DNA of 64,000 nucleotides from Paulinella micropora (GCA_019918135.1 WBZZ01005655.1:62001-126000); one strand, 5' to 3'. Positions 51,868-63,120 are shown, counted from the first letter of the stretch. Notes: generated by a model from the sequence alone, not told the origin. Made by a program: numbers and translations.

Positions 51868-52863
51868 CTATAGCATCAGATCCAGATCCTGGACATGTGC
51901 CTCCATTGGGTCACCGGGGTCAGCCGATCCCAACGCATTGTCAGAACACCAAACAGACATAGCAGCAACAGCAACAGCAGGGGCAGATGGGGGCTGTGAA
52001 GTGCATGAAGAGCTAGATGCGAGGGTGTTAGCTGAAGAGAAGAACTCGGAGACACTACGCTGCGCTCCCGAACCCTTCTCTCTAGCCAGGACGTCCACAC
52101 TGCGCGGACGGCCGCGCCGCGCAACATCAACGTCACTTGGGGGAGAGGGTGGGACAGAAGCTGATGGAACCTCAGTGAGGTCAATCACCTCCTCGCCCCC
52201 ATCCTCCACCCCAAGCTTCTCCCTTTTACCCTCCCTAGCAGACCAACACTCAGACACATATGATCCAAACAACACATCCAACTTTGGAGGGGGACGCAAC
52301 GCTGTAACCCCTAACAACGCAGCAAGCCTAAAGTTACTGCGGAAGCGCGACTTCCCCTGAAAAAACTTACAAAACAATCGTGATTGATCCACAGGCGACA
52401 TATCATCCCAACCCTGCCGCACAGAGCCCTCCCGCTCCCGCCCAAGCAACACATCCTCCACCACAACCTCACCGCCTACGACCTCACCACCCTCCTCACT
52501 CCCTCCATCCCCCTCAGCACCCCCCACAGCCATGCCACCGAGCCTCTGCATACTCAGCAACAGCTGCTTACGTCTCGCCTCATGCATGGGGCAATCCCAT
52601 AAGAAGTGCGCAAGGGACTCATTGACATCATCATGACAACAGAAGCAGCGAGGGGACATGCCACTGACCAACTTGCTGCGGTACAACCGAAGGCGGTTGT
52701 TGCAGCTGAGCAACCTTCTCCGAAGCAGATTATAATGCGCATCATCAAGGGCTACCCATCTTGGGAACTCCTTAGTTCCAAAGACTTGTCTTAGGATGAC
52801 TCGCAGGCCATCAGTAAGATCGCTGCCTGCCTCTCGCTTGTCCCACATCAGTTGCTGCACCAT
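51868..52863 (-). CDS. LINE-A ORF2 C-terminal domain (frameshifted from RT)
   Basis: 331 codons beginning VQQLMWDKREAGSDLTDGLR; NLLRRRLLSCNNRLRLYRSK is shared with LINE-B. The zinc cluster is CFCCHDDVNESLAHFLWDC. A Gly/Glu-rich region and a Ser/Pro-rich tail follow. It overlaps the end of the 52811-55792 frame by 53 bp, so a single frameshift separates it from the RT. It ends in the family 3' sequence. Confidence 0.75.
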   Translation of the reverse strand: MVQQLMWDKREAGSDLTDGLRVILRQVFGTKEFPRWVALDDAHYNLLRRRLLSCNNRLRLYRSKLVSGMSPRCFCCHDDVNESLAHFLWDCPMHEARRKQLLLSMQRLGGMAVGGAEGDGGSEEGGEVVGGEVVVEDVLLGREREGSVRQGWDDMSPVDQSRLFCKFFQGKSRFRSNFRLAALLGVTALRPPPKLDVLFGSYVSECWSAREGKREKLGVEDGGEEVIDLTEVPSASVPPSPPSDVDVARRGRPRSVDVLAREKGSGAQRSVSEFFSSANTLASSSSCTSQPPSAPAVAVAAMSVWCSDNALGSADPGDPMEAHVQDLDLML

Positions 52864-55792
52864 CTTGACGTCCTGCTGAAGGGCCCACGTCCACAGTCGA
52901 ACTCCAACCCTCGAGGTCCTTCTCTGAGCTATTTAGGAGCTCCTGAAGCCCTTGTTGTAGGTCCATTGAGTCCCTGATAGCGCCTTCGGCCTCCGCAGTC
53001 CAGTCGGATTTGACTTGAGATGCGATGACAGGAAATCGCTTCTCCGGTAGAACACGCAGCCGTCCATAGAACTTCAGTTGCGCCGCCCGCCGCAAACGCT
53101 CCGCACTCAAAGAGCGCGCTAGAAAGAGTGTAATCCACTTGCTTGTCTTAGGGCTGATGCCGAGAATCATCCTCATGGGGCGCAGCATTGCTGCCTCCAG
53201 CTTGGTGAGCTGCGATACGGGGGCACGCCAGACATCGAAGGCGTACTTCAGCTTGGCCCCCACAAGTTGATTCCAGCACATGAGACGATACCTAGCTTGT
53301 ATCTCACCTGCACACCACAAAGAGTACCAACCTGCGGTGGCGACTTCAGTGACACGCGCAGCCCGCAGGGCCTGCTCCTTCCACTTCAGGTCGTCGGTGA
53401 TAACCACTCCCAGGTACTTGTACTGACTGGTGACACAAAGCTTCTGGCCGCGAAACCACACCACGGGCTCACCTCGCTCCCTGATACTTGGTCGTTTCGC
53501 CTTGCTCGACGTGTAAATGGGCATGATTTCCGTCTTGCCGGGCTTCAAGTTGACTTCCAGCCGGTAATCTTCCGCGAACTTGGCCACAACATTGACCATC
53601 TTCTGGAGCTCGGTGCGACTGTGAGCGATGAGGGCCACGTCGTCCGCGTATAGAAGTGCCTTGATGTCGTTCAGCCGCTTCACATCCGTGATCTTGAGGG
53701 CACTCGCCAGCCGATCACACAGCTCATCCATAAAGACGTTGAAGAGTGTGGGAGAGAGAGGGGACCCCTGTTGGACGCCTACACCCTCCAGTACTTCGGG
53801 GGTGAGTGCTCCATCAACTAGCACTTGCGACGAAGTCTGCTCGTAGCACCTGCGTAGCGTGCGCCAGAACTTGCCCCTTACACCCAGCTTCCAGAGCCTC
53901 TCAAATAGGCCATCTCTCCAAACAGACGGGAAAGCCTTGCGTAGATCGACGAACAGGACATACGACTCCCGCTTCTGCTGCTGACGCCCCTTCAACCTCT
54001 GCCAAAGGGTAAAGACCTGATCCGTAGTGCGACGCCCCGGGCGGAAGCCTCCCTGCTCTGGACGTAGCTTATCCGGGCCATCCACGAAGAGCGTTAGACG
54101 AGTAGCTAATAAGGACAGATACAGCTTACCAAGGCAACTAATAATCGAGATATCCCTCCAGTTGTCAGGATCCGTAGGATCCCCACCCTTGGGGATATTG
54201 ACGATGATTCCCTTGCCCCAAGCTTTTGGAGTCCTCTCGGCTTCTCGAATCCAGTTGAAGTACTGCGTTAAGTAGCCATTGATGTAGGCGCCGCCATACT
54301 TGAGCATCTCGTTCTTCACTTTGTCCTCGCCACAAGCTTTGTGGTTATTCAGGGCATGTTGCCTTGCAAGGACCTCCTCTTGCGTGAACGGCTTGTCCAG
54401 CTCTTCGCAAGTGTCTTCACCTACTTCGTGCTCCTTCATAGCCCGGGCCACCTCATCTCTGAAGCGATCGTTCCAGTGGAACTGCCGCTTAGCTTCGGCT
54501 TCCTCCCACTCCAGCGAGCCTGCTTCTGCACAGCACTCCACCACAACAGCCGCACTTGCCGGATTTTCCCGTGGCTTCACCGAATTTTTCCGAAATTCCT
54601 CCCACCGAGCGACCTTTTCCGGCAGCGTACACGCCAGTGAGCCATCCTCCCTTTGCACCGGCGCGGAGACCTTCGTTCTGCGTGCCCCGCCAAGCCGCTT
54701 CGCGAGTAGCCAAAAGCGCTTTGAGGATTGCTCGCGTTGACATTTGACCGCTTCTTCCTGCACTTGCTTGAAGGAGGCGGACTTCTTGGCCCGAGTTGCC
54801 TTCCGAATTTGCTTGCGGAGCCGTAGCCAATTCAGACGGGCTTCCGCATTCGATTCATCCCTCCTGTATGCTGCGTAGGCCTCCCGGCGCTGCTGAATGA
54901 GCTCCTTTAGCTCCCGGTCGAACCAATTGTTGGTGAAACGGGGTCGTATACATCTGGAGCCAAGGACCCGGTGCGCCGCCATTCGGAAGGACTGCGCCAC
55001 TCGCTCGGTGACGTCATCTACCACCCGTTGGCTGTCGGCACCACCCGATAGGTCAAGCTCAGGCAGCTGATGCACTCCAAGCTTCTGTAGGCAATGCTGG
55101 AATACGTCATCGAACTTGTCGCGTAGATAATCCAGCGCTTGCTTCGCAGCGTGATCATTACCCGAGACACCAGCACCAATAAGCTTATCAACACGAAAGG
55201 ACCTGTAAGGTTTCGCAGCCCGCTTTGGCCGGCGCTGGCCGCTCCACGTCAGTTCGGCCCATACTGCCTTGTGGTCCGTATCAAGATCATCTTCGCATAC
55301 TCCGAACTTTGCTCCAGATGCCAAGCCAGGCGACGCGCAGATGTAATCGAGGAGGTGCTTGCCTGTGCCCATGCCGCGCTGCTCACACCGGGACCACCAG
55401 TAGGACCCTTCCACTGGGCACGAGAAGCCGCTCAGATTTCGCAGGCCCGTAGCGACGAGGACAGCCGCGAGTCTCTTGCCGTTCTCCGAACGTACCGGTG
55501 CTCCCTTATCATCGACCTCCCCGTGCTGACCGACGATGCCCTCCTCTTTTCGGCTGCATGCCGGCCCGAGCTTCGCGTTGGCATCCGCCACCGTGACCAC
55601 AAGACCTTTGGCTCCAAAAAAAGCTATAGCTGCCTGCCAGGCCGCATACGCCTCTGACGACTCTTCTTCCTGCGTTTCCTGGGGAAAGTAGCCGTTGCCC
55701 ACATAGATATCCTGAGCGCCGGTAACACCCGAGGCGATACGCAGCCACACTTGCTGCCGGTGGTCGACGGGGGCTTGTAGAATGATGCCCAT
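52811..55792 (-). CDS. LINE-A ORF2: APE-type endonuclease (partial) and reverse transcriptase
   Basis: An intact frame of 993 codons. The N-terminal 190 residues are the middle and end of an APE-like endonuclease: VTVADANAKLGP, LLDYICASPG and DTDHKAVWAEL. The first endonuclease motifs are not in this frame; they may lie in the overlapping ORF1 frame or be lost. RT follows: VDLRKAFPSV (motif A Asp), GVQQGSPLSPTLFN, LLYADDVALIAHS (YADD), NLKPGKTEIMPIY and YLGVVITDDLKWK. It would nick target DNA and prime reverse transcription. The long open RT shows a fairly young copy. Confidence 0.88.
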   Translation of the reverse strand: MGIILQAPVDHRQQVWLRIASGVTGAQDIYVGNGYFPQETQEEESSEAYAAWQAAIAFFGAKGLVVTVADANAKLGPACSRKEEGIVGQHGEVDDKGAPVRSENGKRLAAVLVATGLRNLSGFSCPVEGSYWWSRCEQRGMGTGKHLLDYICASPGLASGAKFGVCEDDLDTDHKAVWAELTWSGQRRPKRAAKPYRSFRVDKLIGAGVSGNDHAAKQALDYLRDKFDDVFQHCLQKLGVHQLPELDLSGGADSQRVVDDVTERVAQSFRMAAHRVLGSRCIRPRFTNNWFDRELKELIQQRREAYAAYRRDESNAEARLNWLRLRKQIRKATRAKKSASFKQVQEEAVKCQREQSSKRFWLLAKRLGGARRTKVSAPVQREDGSLACTLPEKVARWEEFRKNSVKPRENPASAAVVVECCAEAGSLEWEEAEAKRQFHWNDRFRDEVARAMKEHEVGEDTCEELDKPFTQEEVLARQHALNNHKACGEDKVKNEMLKYGGAYINGYLTQYFNWIREAERTPKAWGKGIIVNIPKGGDPTDPDNWRDISIISCLGKLYLSLLATRLTLFVDGPDKLRPEQGGFRPGRRTTDQVFTLWQRLKGRQQQKRESYVLFVDLRKAFPSVWRDGLFERLWKLGVRGKFWRTLRRCYEQTSSQVLVDGALTPEVLEGVGVQQGSPLSPTLFNVFMDELCDRLASALKITDVKRLNDIKALLYADDVALIAHSRTELQKMVNVVAKFAEDYRLEVNLKPGKTEIMPIYTSSKAKRPSIRERGEPVVWFRGQKLCVTSQYKYLGVVITDDLKWKEQALRAARVTEVATAGWYSLWCAGEIQARYRLMCWNQLVGAKLKYAFDVWRAPVSQLTKLEAAMLRPMRMILGISPKTSKWITLFLARSLSAERLRRAAQLKFYGRLRVLPEKRFPVIASQVKSDWTAEAEGAIRDSMDLQQGLQELLNSSEKDLEGWSSTVDVGPSAGRQDGAATDVGQARGRQRSY

Positions 55793-56754
55793 TCCGCTGT
55801 GCCTACGTTGTCGTATCCCGTTTTACCCTGCCAGTTGTGATTCGCGACGAGTAGCTTGAAGACGGTATCGAACTGCTTGGAGCGGTGCTTCTTGGCTCGT
55901 TTCCGGACCCGACGGCCGCGCTTGGCTTCCGCCCTCGTGCTGCCCCCCTCTGCAGGTGCTTGCGCAGGTTGGTCCCCCTGCAGGGGCACCACATGCACAT
56001 CAGCACACTCAGACACACACTTAGGTGCATCGGCAGCCAATTCCGAAGACACCACCTGCACATCATCGACACATTCTTCATGCAGAGGCAAGACGCGATA
56101 TCCCGTCGCAGCTTCCTCCTTCCGGACCGCCGCTTCCCCACGCAGATGGATGCGAATAAGCCTTCGGACACGTTCCCTGTCCCTGAACCTGCGCCCAAGG
56201 GCCACATTGACCCCTCTGCCGAAGAATTTGAGATGTTTGAATTGCTGCAACGCCGTCTGCCTGCTGTCATCGTCCTCGTAGACCAGCTCCAGGTGACGAG
56301 ACATTCGCTGGCCTTGCCACTCCATTACCGGGACCACCAGACCAAGACCGCTCATTTTGGAGGCGATCTCCTGTAGATTGGCGCGTTCTGAGAGCCCCCA
56401 GACAATCAGATTACGCCCGTCCTTGTCGTACCGGTCTACCCGCCGGTACCGTCGAGGCGGCGGTGCCATCTGCCATATAGCGCCGCTCGCCTTATGTTGA
56501 AGCGCCGACCCGTGTGCCAGGTTTGGGGAGGAAGGATGAGGCGCAGCTAAGATAGCCTCTCCACGTGGTTCAGGAATTCCGTCATATACGCGAGCCCTCA
56601 TCCTCCCATCCTGGGACATCGGGCCAGAGCCCGTCGAAGAGGCATTCCCACGGGGATTGTCCAGGTCTTCGGCGATTCTACCTTGTCCCAAGGGCCACAG
56701 TGGTAGCTCCGTGCTTCGCGTATTTGTAATCCATTGAGAGTAGTAGACGGCCAA
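55624..56754 (-). CDS. LINE-A ORF1 with RRM-like domain
   Basis: 376 codons. Residues about 105-185 (DGRNLIVWGLSERANLQEIA ... RHLELVYEDDDSRQTALQQF) fit an RRM-like fold, as in ORF1 proteins that bind element RNA. A basic stretch (KRGRRVRKRAKKHRSKQFD) follows. The last about 55 codons overlap ORF2 in another frame and are probably not functional protein. The start is not certain; MAVYYSQW is the first Met. Confidence 0.65.
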   Translation of the reverse strand: MAVYYSQWITNTRSTELPLWPLGQGRIAEDLDNPRGNASSTGSGPMSQDGRMRARVYDGIPEPRGEAILAAPHPSSPNLAHGSALQHKASGAIWQMAPPPRRYRRVDRYDKDGRNLIVWGLSERANLQEIASKMSGLGLVVPVMEWQGQRMSRHLELVYEDDDSRQTALQQFKHLKFFGRGVNVALGRRFRDRERVRRLIRIHLRGEAAVRKEEAATGYRVLPLHEECVDDVQVVSSELAADAPKCVSECADVHVVPLQGDQPAQAPAEGGSTRAEAKRGRRVRKRAKKHRSKQFDTVFKLLVANHNWQGKTGYDNVGTAEWASFYKPPSTTGSKCGCVSPRVLPALRISMWATATFPRKRRKKSRQRRMRPGRQL

Positions 56755-56835
56755 TGTCGCTGGCCATCACCGCCGCGCCTCTTTACGCCGAGGAAAGCGC
56801 CCGCCCATGCAAATAGCATCGGCGGTATCTGCAAC

Positions 56836-57699
56836 ACACACTACACGCATTTCCGCCGGTGTCACTGGACGCTGCCGCGTCGCTTCGTGCCCTTCGGCGC
56901 CCGCCAGCACCCCCAGCGTCGCCAGAACCTGCATCACGCACTACACACACTCTCCATCGCATCGCCAACGCCTCTACTCTCATGCCTTATGGACTTTCAG
57001 CTGCTCCTAACAATACACATCATGAGGTACGGGTGTCCCCGAGTGGAGCCAGATCGGACGGCGTGCCGCTGAAACTCCTTCCCCCACGTGGGTATAGAAG
57101 GCGCGAACCTAGCGGTACCTATAGGGTCTTACAGACAAGTATAGTAATCCCAGCCGAAGCTGCTCAGTTAGAAATGCAACGGTGGAGGTTGTGAATGCAT
57201 GGGGCAAGGCACGGCAAGGCAGCAAGGCACTGGCAAGGCATTGGGACCGACTGAAGCCCCTCTCCAACGTGCGCGTTATCATGTATTCCAGTTAGGCAAC
57301 CCCGAAGAAGCGAAGATAGGGAGGAGACAAAACCCAGATAGGATGAAGATAGGATTAACATGAAGCCGAAATGGAGCCGAGTTGGAACAGGTCAACTCGG
57401 CCCCATCTCGGCTCAATGTGAATCCTATCTTCAACCCATCTCGGTACTGTTTCCTCCGAATGCTCACCTCAACAAGATCACCAAACCGGAACTGGAAGCC
57501 CCCAGGCATTTACTCGGCAGGAAATTCGGCGAAAATGGGCTAACCAGGAAACCAGACCCAAACCAACAGCCAAGAAAAACGAGCCAACCAACAATCCAAC
57601 AGACAACCCCACAACCTGCCTGGCCGAACCCCTACCGAGTAAATGCCCAGTTGAGAGTTGCGCATATCCCGGTGACCGCCCTCCCCAAGCGGTCACCTT
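56836..57699. other. Unassigned DNA upstream of LINE-A
   Basis: Possible LINE-A 5' UTR followed by unique sequence, including a GGCAAGGCA-type short repeat near 57205-57240. No gene seen. Confidence 0.45.
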
Positions 57700-57762
57700 C
57701 GTGGGGAGAGGCCCAACCACCTCCTCTTCCCATGGAGTGCCATCTTGTGCACCCCTCCAGAA
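57700..57762 (-). repeat. Family C 5'-end fragment
   Basis: GGGGAGAGGCCCAACCACCT ... GTGCACCCCTCCA matches the high-coordinate end of the C copies, followed by (AAT)n. Confidence 0.65.
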
Positions 57763-57797
57763 TAATAATAATAATAATAATAATAGTAATGATAATG

Positions 57798-57836
<39 letters not shown>

Positions 57837-57878
57837 GTGCTTCTCTGTCAATGGCTGATGCAAATCTGCACATGCGCC
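57837..57878 (-). mobile_element. SINE copy 18, 3' stub
   Basis: Only 42 bp (GTGCTTCTCTGTCAATGGCT ... CATGCGCC) between (AAT)n runs. Confidence 0.8.
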
Positions 57879-57909
<31 letters not shown>

Positions 57910-58083
57910 GTGTATCTCCTGCCAATTGCTGAACCAAAAGGCCATGTGCATCCAGTCCTCCATTCCATAAGGAAAGTCTCCACACCAATTGGTGGAATAA
58001 AGGAAGTGACGGCATAGAACATTACTCTAGGAGCTTTATACCAATCAGCCCATGGAAATGACCGATGGCCTATGTACTCCCTA
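57910..58083 (-). repeat. Family B copy 5
   Basis: Full unit; joined to SINE copy 19 by a very short ATTAAT spacer. Confidence 0.8.
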
Positions 58084-58089
58084 TTAATA

Positions 58090-58357
58090 GTGCTTCTCTG
58101 TCAATGGCTGATGCATATCTGCACATGCGCCTCCATCGTCTCACCCGTGAGGGGAGTACGAAGAATTGACGATAAGCTCTAATGACACCCCCGCAAGGGC
58201 AGTTCCAACACTTCCAGACGGGCCGGTATGTTCAATGAAAATACTGGTCCAGAAATAGACCGGTATGTTCAATGAAAATACTGGTGGCACCGACGGGAAT
58301 CGAACTGGCGACAGGGCCCAGATGGTAGAACTTGACCACTGGGCTATCACGGTGTCC

Positions 58358-58358
<1 letters not shown>
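58090..58358 (-). mobile_element. SINE copy 19
   Basis: Full-length, two body units. Confidence 0.85.
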
Positions 58359-58401
<43 letters not shown>

Positions 58402-58632
58402 GTGCTTCTCTGTCAATGGCTGATGCATTTCTGCACATGCGCCTCCATCGTCTCACCCGTGAGGGGAGTACGAAGAATTGACGATAAGCTCTAATGACAC
58501 CCCCGCAAGGGCAGTTCCAACACTTCCAGACGGGCCGGTATGTTCAATGAAAATACTGGTGGCACCGACGGGAATCGAACTGGCGACAGGGCCCAGATGG
58601 TAGAACTTGACCACTGGGCTATCACGGTGTCC
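58402..58632 (-). mobile_element. SINE copy 20
   Basis: Full-length short form. Confidence 0.85.
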
Positions 58633-58686
<54 letters not shown>

Positions 58687-58736
58687 GGCTTCCTCAGACT
58701 ATAGCATCAGATCCAGATCCTGGACATGTGCCTCCA

Positions 58737-58738
<2 letters not shown>
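58687..58738 (-). repeat. LINE-A 3' end fragment
   Basis: About 52 bp between (AAT)n runs. Confidence 0.8.
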
Positions 58739-58772
<34 letters not shown>

Positions 58773-58775
58773 GTA

Positions 58776-59016
58776 GTGCTTCTCAGTCAATAGCGAATGC
58801 ATTTCTGCACATGTGCCTCCATCGTCTCACCCGCGAGGGGAGTACGAAGATTTGACGATAGGCTCTACTGACACCCCCGCAAGGCAGCTCCAAGCTTTCC
58901 AGACAGACCAATACTTTCAAAGAAAATATCCTTTGAAAATACTGGCACCGACGGGAATCGAACTTGCGACAGGTCCCAGATGGTAGACCTTAACCACTGG
59001 GCTATTGCGGTGCCAC
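58776..59016 (-). mobile_element. SINE copy 21, divergent subfamily
   Basis: Same subfamily as copy 14; acceptor-like stem GGCACCG/CGGTGCC kept. Confidence 0.85.
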
Positions 59017-59051
<35 letters not shown>

Positions 59052-59099
59052 GTGCTTCTCTGTCAATGGCTGATGCAAATCTGCACATGCGCCTCCATC
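59052..59099 (-). mobile_element. SINE copy 22, 3' stub
   Basis: 48 bp of the 3' end only, GCAAATCTGCACATG sub-type. Confidence 0.8.
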
Positions 59100-59160
<61 letters not shown>

Positions 59161-59427
59161 GTGCCTCTCTGTCAATGGCTGATGCATTTCTGCACATGCG
59201 CCTCCATCGTCTCACCCGTGAGGGGAGTACGAAGAATTGACGATAAGCTCTAATGACACCCCCGCAAGGGCAGTTCCAACGCTTCCAGACGGGCCGGTAT
59301 GTTCAATGAAAATACTGGTCCAGAAATAGACCGGTATGTTCAATGAAAATACTGGTGGCACCGACGGGAATCGAACTGGCGACAGGGCTCAGATGGTAGA
59401 ACTTGACCACTGGGCTATCGCGGTGTC
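59161..59427 (-). mobile_element. SINE copy 23
   Basis: Full-length, two body units. Confidence 0.85.
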
Positions 59428-59467
<40 letters not shown>

Positions 59468-59699
59468 GTGCTTCTCTGTCAATGGCTGATGCAAATCTGC
59501 ACATGCGCCTCCATCGTCTCACCCGTGAGGGGAGTACGAAGAATTGACGATAGGCTCTACTGACACCCCCGCAAGGGCAGTTCCAACACTTCCAGACGGA
59601 CCGGTATGTTCAATGAAAATACTGGTGGCACCGACGGGAATCGAACTGGCGACAGGGCCCAGATGGTAGAACTTGACCACTGGGCTATCACGGTGTCCA
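59468..59699 (-). mobile_element. SINE copy 24
   Basis: Full-length short form. Confidence 0.85.
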
Positions 59700-59724
59700 T
59701 AATAATAATAATAATAATAATAAT

Positions 59725-61017
59725 TAGGGACTGCGCCAACACCTGAAAGGATGGTTTGCGGTGCTTTGCGCACCCAACCCCCCTGGGAGATGGCCCCCCG
59801 GACCCCCCCCCTTCCCCGTCGACAGGGTACGTTCAATGGCCGTAGGTACCGGCAGAACGCAAGTGTAAGCTCTGGTGGCACAAAACCCTAAAATCTCTGG
59901 TTTTTGTGCCACCCGGCACCAGATTTTTTGGATCTCGGAGAGAGCTCATCGGGAGGTGTCGGGTACAGCAAACATCGACCTCAAACTCACTCTGGTGTGC
60001 GCAAACGGCGCCTGGTGGCAACACCTCAATTTTCCAGTTTGTATGCCACCCGGCGCAATATTTATATATTTTCAAAGAGAGCTCATCAAGAAGTGTCAGA
60101 TACACCAAAATATGAGTCGCTGAATCCCTCTGGTGTCCGCAAGCGGCGCCTGGTGGCGCAAGACCTCATTTTCTGGTTTGGATGCCACCCGCGACCAAAC
60201 TGGTATTGACAATTGCAGGGCTGGGGTTCCCGGGGGGAGGCCCCCCCGGATCCCCCTGCCCCCGTCGACAATCGCCGGATGTACCGGTAAGCACTCCCAA
60301 ATAAAAGGAATTTCGGCATTCAGGACACTCCCCTAACGCAAATATTTGTGTGAATTCCTAAAAAATTAGAGCACTATCAACATCGAGTCTGGGGCTAGCC
60401 ACCCTGTCGATATGAGCTCCCAACTCCTCCTCCTGGTTCACACAATCCATGATTTATTCCGACGAGGGTGCAGAAAATAGGCTAAAAAAACAAGGAATTT
60501 TCGCATTCAGGACACTCCCCTAACGCAAATATTTGCGTGAATTCCAAAGAAACTATATCAGCATCAACATTGAGTCTGGGGCTAGCCACCCTGTCAATAT
60601 GAGCTCCCAACTCCTCCTGGTTCACACAAACCATGATTTATTCCGACAGCGGTGCGGAAAAAAACAAGGAATTTTGGCATTCAGGAACTGCCCTAACGCA
60701 AATATTTGCGTGAATTCCAAAAAAAATCATATCAGCACCAAGATCGAGTCTGGGGCTAGCCACCCTGCAAATATGAGCTCCCAACTCATCCTGATTCCCG
60801 CAAACCATGATTTATTCCGACGGGGTGCGAAAATGCGGGGTGGGGGGTCCCCCCCCCCCCCCCCCCGTCTGGGGCTAGCCACCCTGTCAGTATGAGCTCC
60901 CAACTCCTCGTTCCCACAAACCATGATTTATTCCGACAGGGGTGTGGAAAAGGGGGTTTGGGGGGGGGGGGTACGCAATTTTCATTTTCCCCCTCACCCC
61001 AAACCCCCACCCCTTCA
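59725..61017 (-). repeat. Family D copy 6, one end truncated
   Basis: Left end TAGGGACTGCGCCAACACC; palindrome monomers near 60338, 60524 and 60700; the right end lacks the CCTTTCAGG terminus. Confidence 0.75.
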
Positions 61018-61039
61018 TAATAATAATAATAATAATAAT

Positions 61040-61666
61040 ATATATATTGATCTGTCATGGCTGAGCCCGAGGGCCATGCGCCTCCATCCCTCGACCCAAC
61101 AGGGACTACAGTGAGTATGTTGGGGAGGGAAGAGTGACTCTAACCATCCTGCATAGAAGGCCCCAAAAGGAAGTCCCTACTACCCGCACAGTGTCGGGTA
61201 CCTTGCAGGAAATCAACTACAAATGATTGATCTTCCCCGCGTGAGAGCTCCACGAGACTGGGTAGGTCCCGCATGGAGGTACTCACAGGGGCAGCAGACA
61301 TTTCATGCGGTCTGCCAGCGCATGAGGACGTTTTGTGGTAAGTATCTGGGACGCCTCGAAACCCGTCACCACCCCAAGATCGCGGAATGTAAATACCCCT
61401 TTGATCCCACGTGGTGTATGTCTTATAAAAAACAACACAACGACATGGCCTCGGAACCAACACAACAACATAGCCTCGGAACCCACATCGACATAGCCTC
61501 GGAACCCACACAACAACAGAGCCTCGGAACCAACACAACAACATAGCCTCGGAACCAACACAACAACATAGCCTCGGAGCCAACACAACGACATAGCCTC
61601 GAAACCAGTGGGAAGAGGCCCAACCACCTCCTCTTCCCGTGTGGTGCCATACTGTGCACCCCTCCA
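61040..61666 (-). repeat. Family C copy 3
   Basis: Nearly identical to copy 1, with one extra CAA in the minisatellite (61440-61606). Confidence 0.8.
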
Positions 61667-61689
61667 TAATAATAATAATAATAATAATA

Positions 61690-61930
61690 GTGCTTCTCTG
61701 TCAATGGCTGATGCATTTCTGCACATGCGCCTCCATCGTCTCACCCGTGAGGGGGAGTACGAAGAATTGACGATAAGCTCTAATGACACCCCCGCAAGGG
61801 CAGTTCCAACACTTCCAGACGGGCCGGTATGTTCAATGAAAATACTGGTCCAGAAATAGACCGGTATGTTCAATGAAAATACTGGTGGCACCGACGGGAA
61901 TCGAACTGGCGACAGGGCCCAGATGGTAGA
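61690..61930 (-). mobile_element. SINE copy 25, 5'-truncated
   Basis: Head lost after AGATGGTAGA; two body units. Confidence 0.85.
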
Positions 61931-61931
61931 A

Positions 61932-61975
<44 letters not shown>

Positions 61976-61978
61976 TAA

Positions 61979-62083
61979 TAGACTTATCAGTCAATTGGCC
62001 TTTGATCCTGTCGGACATGTGCCTCCATTGGTAGCACGGGGCCGTTCGGTGACGCGGCTCCGCTCCAAAGACTCGACTGGCGG
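61979..62083 (-). repeat. LINE-B 3' end fragment
   Basis: About 105 bp matching 44105-44210 (CTTATCAGTCAATYGGCCTT ... CGACTGGCGGT); the break meets AAT repeats. Confidence 0.8.
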
Positions 62084-62118
62084 TAATAATGATAATAATA
62101 GTAATAAGAATAATAATA

Positions 62119-62349
62119 GTGCTTCTCTGTCAATGGCTGATGCAAATCTGCACATGCGCCTCCATCGTCTCACCCGTGAGGGGAGTACGAAGAATTGACG
62201 ATAGGCTCTAATGACATCCCCGCACGGGCAGTTCCAACACTTCCAGACGGACCGGTATGTTCAATGAAAATACTGGTGGCACCGACAGGAATCGAACTGG
62301 CGACAGGGCCCAGATGGTAGAACTTGACCACTGGGCTATCACGGTGTCC
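62119..62349 (-). mobile_element. SINE copy 26
   Basis: Full-length short form. Confidence 0.85.
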
Positions 62350-62381
<32 letters not shown>

Positions 62382-62382
<1 letters not shown>

Positions 62383-62649
62383 GTGCTTCTCTGTCAATGG
62401 CTGATGCATTTCTGCACATGCGCCTCCATCGTCTCACCCGTGAGGGGAGTACGAAGAATTGACGATAGGCTCTAATGACACCCCCGCAAGGGCAGTTCCA
62501 ACACTTCCAGACGGACCGGTATGTTCAATGAAAATACTGGTCCAGACGGAGCGGTATGTTCAATGAAAATACTGGTGGCACCGACGGGAATCGAACTGGC
62601 GACAGGGCCCAGATGGTAGAACTTGACCACTGGGCTATCACGGTGTCCA
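62382..62649 (-). mobile_element. SINE copy 27
   Basis: Full-length, two body units. Confidence 0.85.
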
Positions 62650-62678
62650 TAATAATAATAATAATAATAATAATAATA

Positions 62679-62852
62679 GTGTATCTCCTGCCAATTGCTG
62701 AGCCAAAAGGCCATGTGCATCCAGTCCTCCATTCCATAAGGAAAGTCTCCACACCAATCGGTGGAATAAAGGAAGTGACGGCATAGAACATTACTCTAGG
62801 AGCTTTATGCCAATCAGCCCATGGAAAGGACCGATGGCCTATGTACTCCCTA
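62679..62852 (-). repeat. Family B copy 6
   Basis: Full unit. Confidence 0.8.
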
Positions 62853-62873
62853 AATAATAATAATAATAATAAT

Positions 62874-63049
62874 AGTGTATCTCCTGCCAATTGCTGAGCC
62901 AAAAGGCCATGTGCATCCAGTCCTCCATTCCATAAGGAAAGTCTCCACACCAATCGGTGGAATAAAGGAAGTGACGGCATAGAACATTACTCTAGGAGCT
63001 TTATACCAATCAGCCCATGGAAAGGGACCGATGGCCTATGTACTCCCTA
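62874..63049 (-). repeat. Family B copy 7
   Basis: Full unit, tandem with copy 6 across an (AAT)n spacer. Confidence 0.8.
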
Positions 63050-63120
63050 ATAATAATAATGATAATAATAATAATAATAAGAATAATCATAATAATAATA
63101 ATAATAATAGTAATGATAAT

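Larger units (their letters stand above)
51855..56830 (-). mobile_element. LINE-A, near full-length non-LTR retrotransposon
   Basis: Minus strand, about 5 kb: ORF1 (56754-55624), ORF2 endonuclease-RT (55792-52811), C-terminal domain in another frame (52863-51868), then the 3' end AATGGAGGCACATGTCCAGG...GAGGAAGCC and (ATT)n. The same 3' end recurs as short fragments elsewhere in the window. The upstream limit of the 5' UTR is unclear. Confidence 0.88.
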
